DNA from: Sclerotinia nivalis | Taxonomy: Eukaryota > Ascomycota > Leotiomycetes > Helotiales > Sclerotiniaceae | Direction of reading: 5' to 3' | Assembly (NCBI GenBank): GCA_029531795.1 | Contig: JAPEIS010000001.1 | Span: 1,922,001 to 1,986,000 of the forward strand | Length of the DNA stretch: 64,000 nt | Shown: piece by piece, positions 11,250 to 22,759 of the stretch | How the letters are laid out: each line of letters opens with the position of its first letter | Position numbering within the stretch: the stretch's first letter is position 1 | The notes under the pieces: model-generated | Databases searched by the model: none | What the model was told of the DNA's origin: nothing | What the model saw: the letters and a program-made list of their open reading frames with translations, nothing else | Made by a program: the position numbers and the translations under genes

Positions 11250-12721
11250 GTAGGTATTTGAAGTGTGAAATGCGTTGGGGCTTCAGCTGTCCAGGGAATA
11301 CACTGGCCAGCTGAATGATCAAGCCTGATAAGGTCACCGCCTTTTCAGTCATAGCTGGAGGTCTTTAGTAGCCTATATCTGTCTCGATCAGGGTGGTCAA
11401 AATTTGAAATACGCTGACAGTTGAATATTGCCAGCGTATGTCGCTTAATTAGGGTTAGATCGTTCATTTGGCGGTGTGTTCAAGGCAGGTAGATCTTTCT
11501 ATTAAACAATCGTCTCCATCACGTCCATGAATTATCAGTCAACATCAATCCAACGAAGTTTCGGCATTGGAGTCAAGATGAGGATGTATTTCCTGTAGAA
11601 TTGTACTTGAGATTCCTCAGATCTGTTGTTTATCTCACAGACCGTCACTGCGACAGAGATAAACACAGCTTCAGGCTTTCAAAGAGTCTATTTTATAATG
11701 CTACCAGCATTCCCCGCGTGGACATCATGATGGTCTTCAATTGACACCGTACAATAGTGTTTATGGATTCTGCCATCGTCAGTTTCTTCCTATTTGAAAG
11801 ATACAAAGTCAAGTAGTCTTTGTCTTTTCACTTGAACACGGAATGTTTAATCTTGGACATAAGCTCATTAATTATTAGATCATGGAGGTTTCCAGCCCTT
11901 CCATCATCGAAATTTCTATTCCTCATCTGTATGCTCTCGTACTTTTATATATATGGAAGTAATCGAATCTTTCCGATGGTAGATCTCTTGAGATATAATA
12001 TCGAATTTTGGACTACTAGATATATGGCTCAAGCGTGCCTCTATAGCCAACTAATGACATGTACATTTACAAAACATTGTCCCGGAACAACAATGTCAAG
12101 GGCTACGAAATATTCATTTCAAGTTTCCTATGGCCATTCAATAGTTTGAATGGCTTCTTCCGCCTGGCGGATACTTTCTTGCAAGTGTGGAATTTCCCGC
12201 TCATATATTTCATACGTCCGTTGTCATCAATGTCTTTGTTTGCATCCGGAGCCCAGACCAATATTACAGAGCAGATGAATTTCGCAACTGCCTTTGTTCT
12301 GGATCCAAATAACCATCCAAGTATATGGAACAGGAAGCTCTTATTGAAAGCTACATTAAAGTAATCTCTACCAAGCTCAATTGGTCTTTAAGTGCATGTC
12401 AGCAACTGTTGTAACAATTGCGTAGTGGAGAAGGACGATAAAGGGTACTAGGCACTTACCGTGCAATAGATGTATTCTACTTCAAGATGCATATGAAAGT
12501 CTCCAAAACATAAATATCTCCCAATTGTCCAGGTGGGAAAAGTTTGTATCTACATCAAAAACAAAATGGTTGTCCAAATTTTCTCATCCGCCATACAACA
12601 CTAGGCGTTAGTTGTTTAGCACTGGCTTGTACATTAAACATTAATTGCTCTATTTCAAAAACTATTAATAGATTGAGTCCTTGTTCTCCTGTACTAGCCT
12701 GTGCATTAAATGCAATTAACC

Positions 12722-13555
12722 ATGTCCGATGTATCCTCCCTCTATGAATCTTTTAACTCCGAAGCTTCAACATATGAGCGTCGTCTTGGAGGTAGTACCC
12801 GTCGCATCATCGCATATATCATATCTCTCTTAGGAGAACTACCCGACAATCCCATTTTCCTGGATAATGCCTGTGGACCAGGATTTGCAACTGAAGCTCT
12901 CCTAAAAGCTTATCCTAATTGTCACGTTCACGCCGCCGATATAGCACCAAGCATGATAGCCCTCGTCAACAACAACGTGATCCTAAACAACTGGGCCGAC
13001 AGAGTAGAAATAGACATCATGGACGGAATCAACCTCTCCTACCCCAACAACACATTCGACGTCTCCATCACCAATTTCGGCATCTCCCTCTTCTCCGACC
13101 CGATAGCCGGCGCAAAAGAAATCCACCGCACCCTCAAACCCGGCGGTAAAGCCGCAATAACCTGCTGGAAAGACCCCCCCTTCTCCTCTCTCCTCCACGC
13201 CGTCCAATCCATCATAAAACCCCACACCCCTCCCCTCATCCGCCCACAATTAGAACAATGGTCCCACCCTAAAACAATGCATAACATGCTCCTCGCGGCC
13301 GGATTCCAACATGAAAATATTCGTATTTATGAAAAGGAGGTGATGTGGTGGAATAGGGGTGTTTCGGAGGCGGCAAGAGGGTTTGCGGATCATTTTTTTC
13401 AGGTGGTGGGGGAGGAGTGGGGGGTGTGTGAAAAGGGGAGGTTGTGTGAGGTTACGGAGAGGTTGTTGAGGGAGAGGGGGAGAGAGTTTGTGGTGGATAA
13501 AGAGGGCATGGTTGGGTGTCGGTTGGTGGCTTGGGTGGCTATTGCTGTTAAGTGA
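12722..13555 (+). CDS. Class I SAM-dependent methyltransferase
   Basis: Single-exon gene of 277 residues with a Rossmann methyltransferase fold. Motif I is FLDNACGPGFATEALL (residues 46-61), followed by an acidic residue at the end of strand 2 (HAADIAPSM, about 70-78). A motif IV region is DVSITNFGISLF, and the post-motif LKPGGKAAITCW (residues 138-149) is typical of UbiE/COQ5-like and small-molecule methyltransferases. ATG 12722 is preferred over ATG 12710 because it has a better context (AACCATGTC) and starts directly at the conserved N-terminal helix. The substrate is unknown, and no biosynthetic partner lies beside it. The last third of the gene is extremely G-rich on the coding strand (row 13381-13440 has 30 G and 3 C) while the middle is C-rich (row 13081-13140 has 27 C and 8 G). 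It converges on JIP5. Confidence 0.88.
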   Translation: MSDVSSLYESFNSEASTYERRLGGSTRRIIAYIISLLGELPDNPIFLDNACGPGFATEALLKAYPNCHVHAADIAPSMIALVNNNVILNNWADRVEIDIMDGINLSYPNNTFDVSITNFGISLFSDPIAGAKEIHRTLKPGGKAAITCWKDPPFSSLLHAVQSIIKPHTPPLIRPQLEQWSHPKTMHNMLLAAGFQHENIRIYEKEVMWWNRGVSEAARGFADHFFQVVGEEWGVCEKGRLCEVTERLLRERGREFVVDKEGMVGCRLVAWVAIAVK

Positions 13556-13630
13556 GTTTTCGGTTAGGTGTGCGAGCTTGTGGATTCGTTTGATGGTTGG
13601 AATTGTGGTTATTTGTTGTTTGATTGGTGA

Positions 13631-13670
13631 GTAGGTGTTGGTAGGTGTTAGTAGGTGTTAGTAGGTGTTG
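13631..13670. repeat. 10-bp tandem repeat GTAGGTGTTR x4
   Basis: Four consecutive 10-bp units differing only at the last base (G, A, A, G), just downstream of the methyltransferase stop codon. Confidence 0.9.
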
Positions 13671-14030
13671 GAGAGTGTTTGGATAGGTATTTGGTATAAT
13701 AGTAGTAATAATAATATATTTATAATCAAAAATAATTTATACTCATATCTGAAGAATATTAGTACGTCTCTTTCATTTGCTAAGTCATTAATGATATATA
13801 TACCATTCAATCAACAAAAATCACAATTCTCAAAATAACAAACAGATCAATTAGATTATTATTATCCCAATAATACACAACTATAACTATCTACAACTAA
13901 TCAAACCCTCAAAAATCCACTCTCTATCCCTCTTGATTCTATAGCTAACTTCTACAATATAATATACCTATCTATAAATGAACACACCCAGCAACTTCTA
14001 TAGCCTAACTCAAATCTAGCTTACACTTCT

Positions 14031-14066
14031 CACTCCCCACTTCCCACTCCCCACTTCCCACTCCCC
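14031..14066. repeat. 14-bp C-rich tandem repeat (CACTCCCCACTTCC)
   Basis: About two and a half copies of a pyrimidine-rich unit in the convergent spacer. Confidence 0.8.
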
Positions 14067-14428
14067 CTCTAAAATTCACAGATTCCTCCCTCCCCCACGA
14101 ACACCCGAATCCATATACAGATAAACCATCAATACTTCGGACACTTTCTCCCATCTCTAGAAGTTCTACATCTAACCCTTTCATAGTCTCCCGTAAGTTT
14201 TACCCGTTTGTCCAATCGATTCTATTACCTATAGCTAGACTAAGCTAGTATCGGTAGATTAGAATATCTACTGTGCTACTATAGATCTTTCCAGTAAAGG
14301 TAAATATATAATCTGACGTCGACAGAAGGAACATCTTAGCATTAACGTGTATCCCCCCTATTCATCCATCCGAACTTTCAAGATAAATGGGACTTGCAAT
14401 TTGCAATACGATATATAAATTTTGAACA

Positions 14429-14469
14429 CTATACTATACAATACCATACTATACTATACTATACCATAC
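14429..14469. repeat. CTATA-type microsatellite
   Basis: Imperfect pentanucleotide array (CTATA with CCATA variants) just beyond the JIP5 stop codon. Confidence 0.8.
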
Positions 14470-14505
14470 AAAAAAATACAAACAGGGTATCTTTCAACCT
14501 AATAT

Positions 14506-15910
14506 TTATTCCATACCCTTAAATCCCAAGATACCATTTCCAACCTGACCTTTCTTTCCCCTCTTCTTCTTCTTATGTTTCTTACGACCTCCATCTTCCT
14601 CATCACTAGTATCTGCCTTTGCATCACTATCATCGCTATCTTTTTCCAATGTTCTTTTTCCACTTTCCCCCATGACTTCATCATTATCTTCAATATCTTC
14701 TTGTTCTTCTTCCTCGTCTTCGTCTTCTTCATCCTCTACTTTTTCCTGCCAAACTTTAACCGTTTCTCCACCTCCAGAAATTAATCGTCCTCCAACATCA
14801 AATCCAACAGCGACCACCGCCTCAATATCATCATGTTTCAAATCCTCCACTACACCCTTCTTCCCTCCAACCCTCACAACCCTTACACTTCCATCACCAC
14901 ACCCAACCACCACACATTTCCCACCATATGACCCCTCCAAATCCTCCGGCACCGCAACCATAGAATCCAAACTCTCACCCCCCGCTTTCCCACCCCCATC
15001 AACAATAATCCTCTCACTCTGATCATCCCAAACGCCCTTCTCCCAAAGCGTAATAATCCCATTCCCATTCCCCACACAAACCTTTTCCCTCCCAAATTTT
15101 CCTCTTGCAGGTAATCCACTCACAAAAACACTACTCAACAATTCCTCCTCCTGATCTTCACTCTTAACCAAAACCCCTCTCCTCAAATCCGTAACCGCTA
15201 ATGTAGTACCTCCAGTCGTAACCCATTGTTTACTAAACCCACTCGTGCTCATTTCTGTAGGGGGAAGTGGTGATAAACTGGATATGTAATCATCATGTGG
15301 ATAATGCGTTTGCGCTGGTTTACCAGATTTGAAAGAAGAAACGTCGCGGAGATCATAAAGATGTAGAGCGCAAGAATCGGTGGCGAGGAGAAGAGTTTGG
15401 GGTGAAAGCGCATGGAGAAGGGTTGGAGGATCAAGAGCGTCGGTACTGGAATTAGGAATGCGAATTTTAGAGATTACTTGGCCAGTAGCAGATGCAGCAG
15501 CTTTGAGGAGGGAATCTGTGCCCGCGGAATAGAGAACTAAGTTTTGAATATCAGTAATGAACAATTAAATAACAAAAACCCCCTAAAAGCCAATCCTCAA
15601 TACAGATTCACTTAAATCAAACCCCTAAGAAGAAATTGAAGAACAAACCTTCACCATCATGACTATACCCCAAAGTTCTACAACTCCCCTTATGTCTCCT
15701 AGTCCTCCACTCCGTATCAATAGTACTAGTACCCGTACTCAGCACACTCGTATCACCATCCTCATCCTCAGGCGAAGATTCCGCAGCCGGTAATCGAAAT
15801 GATTGGACATGACCGGCCGAAAGACCAACTGAGAGAATGGGTTCGGTAGGATGGAGAGCTTGGGTGAAGAGCTCGGAGCTTAGAGGTAAGGTACAGAGGT
15901 TTTCGAACAT
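14506..15910 (-). CDS. JIP5: WD-repeat ribosome biogenesis protein JIP5 (WDR55-like)
   Basis: Nucleolar WD40 protein required for rRNA processing and large-subunit assembly in yeast. Two exons, 15910-15649 and 15536-14506, give 430 residues, matching the family length. The donor is GTTTGT, weaker than the others but with consistent phase. The N-terminus [10 protein letters not shown] followed by [10 protein letters not shown] and [10 protein letters not shown] is the family signature. WD-type blades follow, such as [24 protein letters not shown] and [10 protein letters not shown]. The C-terminus is strongly acidic (a Glu/Asp run around residues 350-390) and then very basic ([12 protein letters not shown]), as usual for this nucleolar protein, ending GILGFKGME. 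The coding strand is C-rich in the middle and G-rich later. Confidence 0.93.
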
Positions 15911-16300
15911 GTTAATGGATGCTGTTGTGATTATTGAGGTTTATGAGGATAATGACATTATTTATTTGTAATTGAAGGAAATTGTGCGTTTCAATTGGGG
16001 AGATGGATGGAGAACTTATGGGAAACTTCTTTTTGAAAGAGAAATTTTGACGAGGCTAGGGACGGATGGAAGGCTAACATTTTTGTGACGGGGCTCACCG
16101 GGAACTAAGATCCGTTGGTACCTCGCAGCTGTCTGTAGCTTGTTTCCACACTACAATCAGAAGCCAATTAGCTAATTAAGATGTTTGATCTACTTTACAA
16201 TATAATAAACAAAATATTAAATTCCCAATTCTGAATCAAACATTCCACTACAGCTCGTTACCCTTTCTTCCAACGAAACATTCTAGTACCTAGAGTAATT
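15911..16300. other. Upstream region of JIP5
   Basis: 390 bp between the JIP5 start and the 3' end of the P450 relic. It should hold the JIP5 promoter. I see no gene or clear motif. Confidence 0.5.
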
Positions 16301-18051
16301 CTACTCAACCTCCACCCATCTCACACCCACCAACTTTGGCCTCTTCATCTGCAACAACAAAACAATCCCACTATCCCAAACACACTTCTCCTTCCTTTTC
16401 CTCGCTTCCTCTATACTTTCCCCTTCCTCAGCCACAACCTCAACACGATGTTTCCTAAACAGCGAAACCATCGTCGCAACAAATTCCGCCTAGCCGAATT
16501 TTTTCCCAGGACATGTACGTGCTCCTTCTGACCAGGGAACATAGGTACCTTTTGGTGGTGAGAAGAGATGTTCTTCCTCTGGCTTTGATTTCGTTTTGCT
16601 TTGGGGCTTGGAGCCGTATGATGAGTCTGGCGTTAGGATCCAACGGCTGGGTTTCCATTCTAATGCATCCTCGCCCCAGTGTTTGGGGTGCGAGTGCATG
16701 GAGTTGATATTCGGTATAACGCGGGGATGAGCAGGAATGATGACGATCTTACCATTAAGTGTTAGTGGTTGCGGATTTGAGCCCCTCGATTTGGCAATAC
16801 CGATGAGAGGATCCCATAGTCGCAGAGTTTCGTGCTGGGAATGAGGTTAGTGTATCTGCTTGCACACATGCAAGCTATACGGAGACAAATTCGACTTACT
16901 AAGACAGCAGTTCAATTTTGGATAATAATCTTGGTATTTCCATTTTCCCGGATCATCGCCCACAACCACAGCATTTATCTCCTCCGCCACCCAATCCTGT
17001 ACTTCTGGATGTGCAGCGAGCAAATAAAGAGTCCAATTCATCGTGATAGCCATCGTATCATGACCGGCAAAGTTATACACAAATATATTGCCATACACTT
17101 CATCCTCTGTTAATCCTCTTCCACCAACGGCCTTATCTCCCGTCCACTCGGACATTTCGTCAGATGCCATAATTAACGAATTAATAATATTTTGACTGCC
17201 AGGTTTCCCCTGTTGTATGAGTTCCTTCTCATCTTTGACCATCTGTTGCATATGATCCTTGAAATCAAGAGTTGCTTGACCCAAACGACCCAAACGCTTC
17301 GGTAGCCATTTCTGGTGAGGAACTTCGGACCAAAGACCAGAATCAACAAAGCATTCTCAAGAATCAAAGCCAACGAATCCCGATAATTGAACAAATGACC
17401 GGGCTTCGGAGGCTCCGCCGCTTTCCAAATGAATACGACTTGCCAAAACCAGCGCAGATAACACGTGAAGAGAAAGTGCAAGCGTATCTTTGTGAGTGCG
17501 ACGGATGGGTGTAGGTAAAGATTTCCAGAATTCCCATACTTCATCTGCTTGCTTGAGAGCTTCGATCCATACCGTACCGCTATTCTGCTCGTTGAACTGT
17601 GTACCTGTTACTTTGCGTTGGCGCTGCCAGTCAGCGCCGCTGGCTTGTATCAATATTAGCGGATTTTGTAGTTTGAAAAATAGCATCGTGATTATTACAC
17701 GACTTTTACTTTACTTGGTTTACTTAGGTACTTACACTAGAAATGTTCGGGCCAAATACATCTAGCATCGCTTAGCGATAAACCCTGATGGCAGCTTAAG
17801 ATCATATATACCTCCCTCTCAACATAAGGCCAATTCTACAACCCAAATTCAACAACCCCAAATTCAAGAGAACAGAACAGCATACCATAACATAACATAC
17901 CAAGCATATCCACCGGCCTCGAAACCGCATTCCTCCTCTGAAAAATATCCCCAAACGCTTCCGCATCACAGATATAAAATATCAACCCAATATTAATATA
18001 AAATATAAAATATAAACCCCAGCATGACCTGCATAAGAAAAATCCCGACAT
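16301..18051 (-). pseudogene. Cytochrome P450 pseudogene (frameshifts and an in-frame stop)
   Basis: A heme-thiolate monooxygenase that is no longer readable as one protein. Recognisable parts in order on the minus strand: CDAEAFGDIFQRRN near 17950; DVFGPNISS near 17750; the helix-C WQRQRK at about 17640; the helix-I oxygen-binding AGHDT near 17060; an ETLRLWDP ExxR motif near 16830; and the heme loop PWSEGARTCPGKKFG ending near 16494. Breaks: around 17440-17460 the match moves from one frame (LHVLSA) to a second (GFGKSYSFG) and then a third (AAEPPKPGH) within about 50 bp. It shifts again near 17310 between PKFLTRN and WLPKRLGRLG. TAG at 16491-16493 interrupts directly after CPGKKFG, where the family normally has Gln. 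After that stop, 63 more codons of P450-like sequence (AEFVATMVSLFRKHRVE) run to a TAG at 16301. The N-terminal limit is approximate. Sequencing error is possible for single shifts but not likely for all four lesions. Confidence 0.88.
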
Positions 18052-18930
18052 GAATACCCAAACCAGAATATCAAGCCTGGAAAGAAACTTAAGAATGATG
18101 GTGAGGAGATAGAATATCGATTTTGCGTGCTAGTTTTGTAGTTTTGTAGTTTTGTCCGTTTGGAAGAGATGTAGTTATAGTTGTAGGTAGGTGCTCTATA
18201 TTAGGAGGAGGAGAGTTGTGAGGAGGGGGTGCATGGTGGGATATTACGAGGTATTGTTATTTGAGGGTGGATGGGTGGATGGATGGATGGGTGGATGGAT
18301 GGGAATGAGATGGATATTAGAGTATATATGATAGTTTTGCATTGCATTACGCCATCACGCTATTACGAAAATTCCAATTTCCAATTTCCACATCGTAACA
18401 CAAAAAGACAAGTGAAAGAAACAGTGAAAACCGAGATAGAATCTTATAAAGGTGTCATTGCAAATCCAACATCTCGAAATGTTGGTTTGCAACATGTTGG
18501 AAATACCACCAATAATAACCAGCTGGTTTCCCTTGTTTATTATTTTATTGTGATGAATTCCCCATCTGGGAGTAATTTACCGATTTAGAAAACACATTTT
18601 CATATTGCTAAAATCACCATCATTGATCCATACCCTACAATCTAACCACCTCAACTTCAACCAATCCAGTATCAATCCATCAATCACTCCATCGACCCCT
18701 TAATCAACAGCATCACCCTGCCACTTAATCTTACTCGAGTCAACCATAAACATTCACTCAACTGGCAAAACCAGAGCAACAGATAAAACAAAAGCAAGTC
18801 AATAATGAGTTGCATGGCCAAAAAATATATCCTCACCCAATGCATTCAATCCAGCCTTAGCAAGATCACAAACATTTGTATTCCCTAACCCAAACTCCCA
18901 TCCTGATTCATAAATCGTTCAACTTCAACC
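18052..18930. other. Intergenic region between P450 relic and BRCT gene
   Basis: 880 bp, AT-rich, with a GGAT/GGGT tetranucleotide repeat at 18266-18301. The N-terminal coding part of the ancestral P450 may have decayed into the left side, but I cannot trace it. I see no other gene. Confidence 0.5.
18266..18301. repeat. Tetranucleotide repeat (GGAT with GGGT variants)
   Basis: About nine consecutive 4-bp units on the plus strand. Confidence 0.9.
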
Positions 18931-21900
18931 TCACAATCCACCATCAAATCTCCTAGCAAGTGGACTTCCTACCTTCGGGGCCCATTGCAAACTCTTTCTC
19001 CTGGCAGCCATCAATCTCATCATAACACTTTGATCCTTGTCTTTTCTCAAGAAGCCCAATCCATCTCCCGAATTTCCACTCTCACTACTCTCACCCTCTT
19101 CAAAATTCACAAACTTTTTATTTCCACCCGGAGCCGTCATTTGTACCAACTTATCCTTCTTAAAGAAGTAAGGTGTTTGAGCACCTGGAGTTTCAGCACC
19201 CCACAATCCCTCTTCCGCGTATGCACTAATGGTTTCCGGAGCAGGCGTAGCTGGAACAGGACTTAACATCCAATTATCTTCACCCAATTCATCTGCATCT
19301 CCCTCTTCGTTAGGAATAGGTGATCTTTGCCATTGTACGGATTCTCTTCTCTTGGATTTGAGTGTAAGTGGAGTTGTATCAGGATAAGTCAAGGTTGAAT
19401 ATGCAGATTTCGCAGGAACGGTTGATGGAACAAGGGTACCATTGAAATTAGCAAGTGCACGAGGTTCCATACTCTTACGGCGACGTGCACCACCTCGTGG
19501 AACCATGGCTGTATCGACTGCATAAGAAGCTTCATCAAGCCATTGGTTTTCGCGTTCACAGCTATTGGCTTTGTTAGTAAACTTTCTTAGAACATATCTT
19601 TTGGGAAACTCACTCTAAAACCCATCCAACGCCAACACAAGAAACAACTCCGCCAGTTTGCCTGGCTTTCTCGAGCGTCCTTTTTCCACCATCTTTGAAG
19701 ACAATATGGGTAATTCCAATTTTGCTTCCATCATCACTGTTTGGATTCCACGACCAAGTCTTTACACATTTCGCGCCCATTTGTGTAAGCAATTCGGTGA
19801 ATAGGCCACTAGCATCAGCACCTTCAGTGGTGTGTACATCAACGAAGACTACAGCTCCCTTCAAAAGTGCTGCGCTTAGATCAGGATGTGGTGTACGAGC
19901 TGGCGTGGCAACAATGGACCACATATCAGTTTCTGACTTAGTAGGAGTAGTAAAGTCTTGGCTGCCTGCACTCTCAGTGAATTTCTGATTTTTTTGAGAT
20001 TTTGGTGTACTCTTGGATGGTGAGTATGGAGTGACAGTATTATTGCGAGATAACGGGCTAGATGGTCGTACGAGTGGAAGCTTGGAGATACTGGCGCTTC
20101 TCTTTGCTTGCAATGGACGCATTGGAGTTTCATGAGCATCTTTAAGCGGCACTTTTGCGACGGTATGGAATGTTCTTTCGGTCAAAACACGCTTGGGGGT
20201 TGTGAAGACTGGCGCAGCTGATGATTGAGGTGCAGGGGCTAATAGTGCGGGATCGATCGGCATTTCATTCTCATCTCCATATTCCTGACTAGCCTCTGAG
20301 GGAGTGTGCTCGGGCACAAGCACAGGCTCTGGGAAGTTCTTACCCATGATGGTTGCTTCATATTCTTCATCTCCGTCATTTTCTTCTTGGCTCTCTCCAT
20401 CATTTTCTTCTTGGCTCTCTTCATCATTTTCTTCTTGGCTCCCTCCATTTTCCTCGTCATTGGCTTCTTCGAAAGCTTCAGGGTCCAACATCGATAACTC
20501 ATCCGCTTCTTCTGCAAGGTCGATATCTTCTTCAAGCAATTCAATATCGTTGAACTCTGGCTCACTGTTCTCGGCCTCAACCTCATCGAAAGGAGTAGAT
20601 TCGTTTTCTGTCATGTTGAGCTCGTCTCGAATTCTCATTTCATCCTCGAAATAACTACTTTTGGCTGGTGAAGCAACAGCAGGAGATGCCACAGCCTTGC
20701 CCATGTCGGCATACAATTCCTGTTCCGATGGCTTTCGCGTGGGTGAAATAGGTTCATCAAGATCATCATCACATTCACTAGACTCCTCGGAGCTCGCGGC
20801 CATCCAGTCACTCAGCTGTTTCGCTAAAGGAGTGAAACCAATCTTCTCCTGGTTGAATCTGCGTGAGTACCGAGCAGATGATTGAACCGTTGCCATCTTG
20901 GGAGTTTTATTGGTACTATCAAACTTGGCAGGTGTCGCTGGAGAAGATGCAAAATTGTTGGTAGAGATTTGGAAATCGGCAAGCGGAGTGGGTGAATATT
21001 CTTTAGCCACAGAAGCAAGCTCATCCTCTGAGTCTGAGTCATCATCACTTGAATTTTTCTCTTCCCTGAGTTCGAATGAACCACCAATAGTACTGTTTAT
21101 AGGAGGTGAGCATGGTGGAGTGGTACTTTGAGCTTCGATTGTATCGACTACTTCATCTGCGTTGTCCACAGTCATCGGGTCGTCGAATTGTTCTTGGATA
21201 CCAACGGCGACAGGTTCTACAGGCTCATCTATTTGAGGAGGAAGTCCAACAGCTGGCGAGAAAGTCGGGTCAGCAGATCGAGGTAAGATGGATGACAGTC
21301 GACCAGAAAATTCTAGGACCGGAGTCGGCAAAGATTTTGTCTCCTTTGGCAATGGACTACCATTCAGAACATTGTTCTTCACGGCGCTTGATGGAATTGG
21401 GGGAAACATGGGGCCAGGACGAATTGCGCTCTTCATTAAAGTTCTCGGAGTTTCAAATCTTGAGATCTTAAAAGTGCCGACTTTTGGAGTAGCGTCGAAT
21501 ATTGAAGCACTTTGATTGTTTCTGGTTGGTGAGCCTGCTTCATCAACTTTGGTGGGTGACTGTGGCCTCCTAGCCGGTGATTGAAGAAGGGAAGCTTTGA
21601 AAGGAGATGCTGTTGTTGAAGGTTCTGGTGCAAATAAATTGGGCTTAAAAGGTGATCGCATGCTGTGTCCGAATTCGAATCTTTGTGCATTTAATTTTAA
21701 TGTCTCTTTGAAAGGCGATGATTGTGGTGGGCGTCTAGCAGGGCTTGTCATTGTTGATGCATTGAAAATCTGGGTAGGCTCCATTGAAGGCTTGTCTGCA
21801 AAAGATGTAGCGATATCCAGTTTCTTTTCTGCAGTTTGTGGGGGTCGACGAGCTGGACTCATCATATTAGACGCTTGGAAATCCAATTTGCCACCTTCGA

Positions 21901-22759
21901 TAGGCTTTTGTGCTGCAAGGGATGTTGAGAAATCGATCTTTTTCGCAGTATCGAAAATACTTCCAGGCGGTTTGACAGGACTTTTCATCAATGATTTCAT
22001 TGGAGTCTTCACAGTTGTTGATAATTCATCCTCAGACGATTGTCCCTTGTTCGCATTAACTTGTGTCGCTTTCTTTGGGCTTAACGGTAATGGTTTCTCT
22101 ACCTTCTCGTCCTGGCCAGGCTTGGCTCTAGCACGAGTTGCACGAGTTGAAGCTGTTGCAGGCTTTCGAACCGGTTTCGCTCGTAGTCCAGTAGCTGTTT
22201 CTGCAGCCTTGGGCTTTGCTCTGGTTGGTGGTAAAATATTCTCCTTATCTGGTTCCTCAAACTTGACCCTCTTCTTCGGTCCCATTGCGCGTGAAACTGT
22301 AGCAGAAGGAGCGCGTGTGCGGGTAACTTTCTTTGCAGGCTCCTCAGTCACGGTTGGTTCTGGTTCCGCCTGAGACTCAACCTCATCCTTCCTCGCTCGT
22401 CCTCTCAAGGATCTAGCGGGTTGAGGTGCTGGCGCTTCAATTGTAGTTTTCTTTGGTCGACCTCGAGTGACTTTTGCAGGAGCCATGGTTTCCTCTACCT
22501 CCGTTTCCAATTGTGCAGCTTTCCTCGGTCGTCCTCGAGTGGTTTTTGGTTCTGGCTTGGTCTCCTCTGCCAATTCTTCGTTTTGCTCCTCACCATCATC
22601 ATCTGCTCTGGTCTTTCTCTTCGTACTAGTCGTACCGCGGCTAACGTTGGCTGTTTTCGATGCGGCAGGTGCGATTCTAGCAGCTTTAACAACAGTGTCT
22701 TTCGTTGACTTTGCGGCTGCTCGCGCGCGGGTAACACGTTTGGGTGGTGATTGATCCAT
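18931..22759 (-). CDS. BRCT-domain nuclear protein with AT-hooks, KEN box and PP1-docking motif
   Basis: Two exons (22759-19614 and 19561-18931) encode 1258 residues. The Lys/Arg/Pro-rich N-terminus carries AT-hook cores RGRPRK (75-80) and RGRPKK (99-104) and a related RGRARK (119-124). KKRVKF (162-167) is a textbook PP1-docking RVxF, and DKEN (171-174) a KEN-box degron for the APC/C. Residues 270-460 repeat SPARRPPQ-type boxes, and many S/T-P sites suggest CDK control. A Glu-rich run comes from a 24-bp repeat. Near residues 970-1065 is one BRCT domain with the conserved GVGWVLDCE helix, split by the intron. The C-terminus has PRGGARRRKSMEPR. The combination points to a mitotic chromatin or DNA-damage factor, but I cannot assign a named orthologue. 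Domain and motif presence is seen in sequence; function is inferred. Confidence 0.85.
20377..20448. repeat. In-frame 24-bp tandem repeat x3 in the BRCT gene
   Basis: Three 24-bp units with few differences encode SQEENDEE-type octapeptides, so copy-number changes keep the frame and would only alter the length of the acidic segment. Confidence 0.9.

Larger units (their letters stand above)
10657..12721. other. Intergenic region between CET1 and methyltransferase
   Basis: About 2 kb. The first part should be CET1 3' UTR. Two small perfect hairpins lie at 11102-11121 and 11229-11249. Open frames here (10802-11053, 11820-12364 and others) have no domain, poor codon bias and no plausible intron structure, so I do not call a gene. 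Confidence 0.5.
13556..14505. other. Convergent intergenic region with short tandem repeats
   Basis: The 3' ends of the methyltransferase and JIP5 face each other across 950 bp of AT-rich DNA. It includes a 10-bp repeat GTAGGTGTTR x4 (13631-13670), CACTCCCCACTTCC-type repeats (about 14031-14066) and a CTATA-type microsatellite (about 14429-14469). I see no gene. Confidence 0.6.

Noticed and set aside
17173..17544. Separate small genes in the P450 region
   Set aside because: Each short frame matches a consecutive part of one P450, so they are fragments of a single broken gene.
21597..22373. 258-codon plus-strand frame
   Set aside because: Antisense to the BRCT gene, whose coding potential and motifs are convincing.
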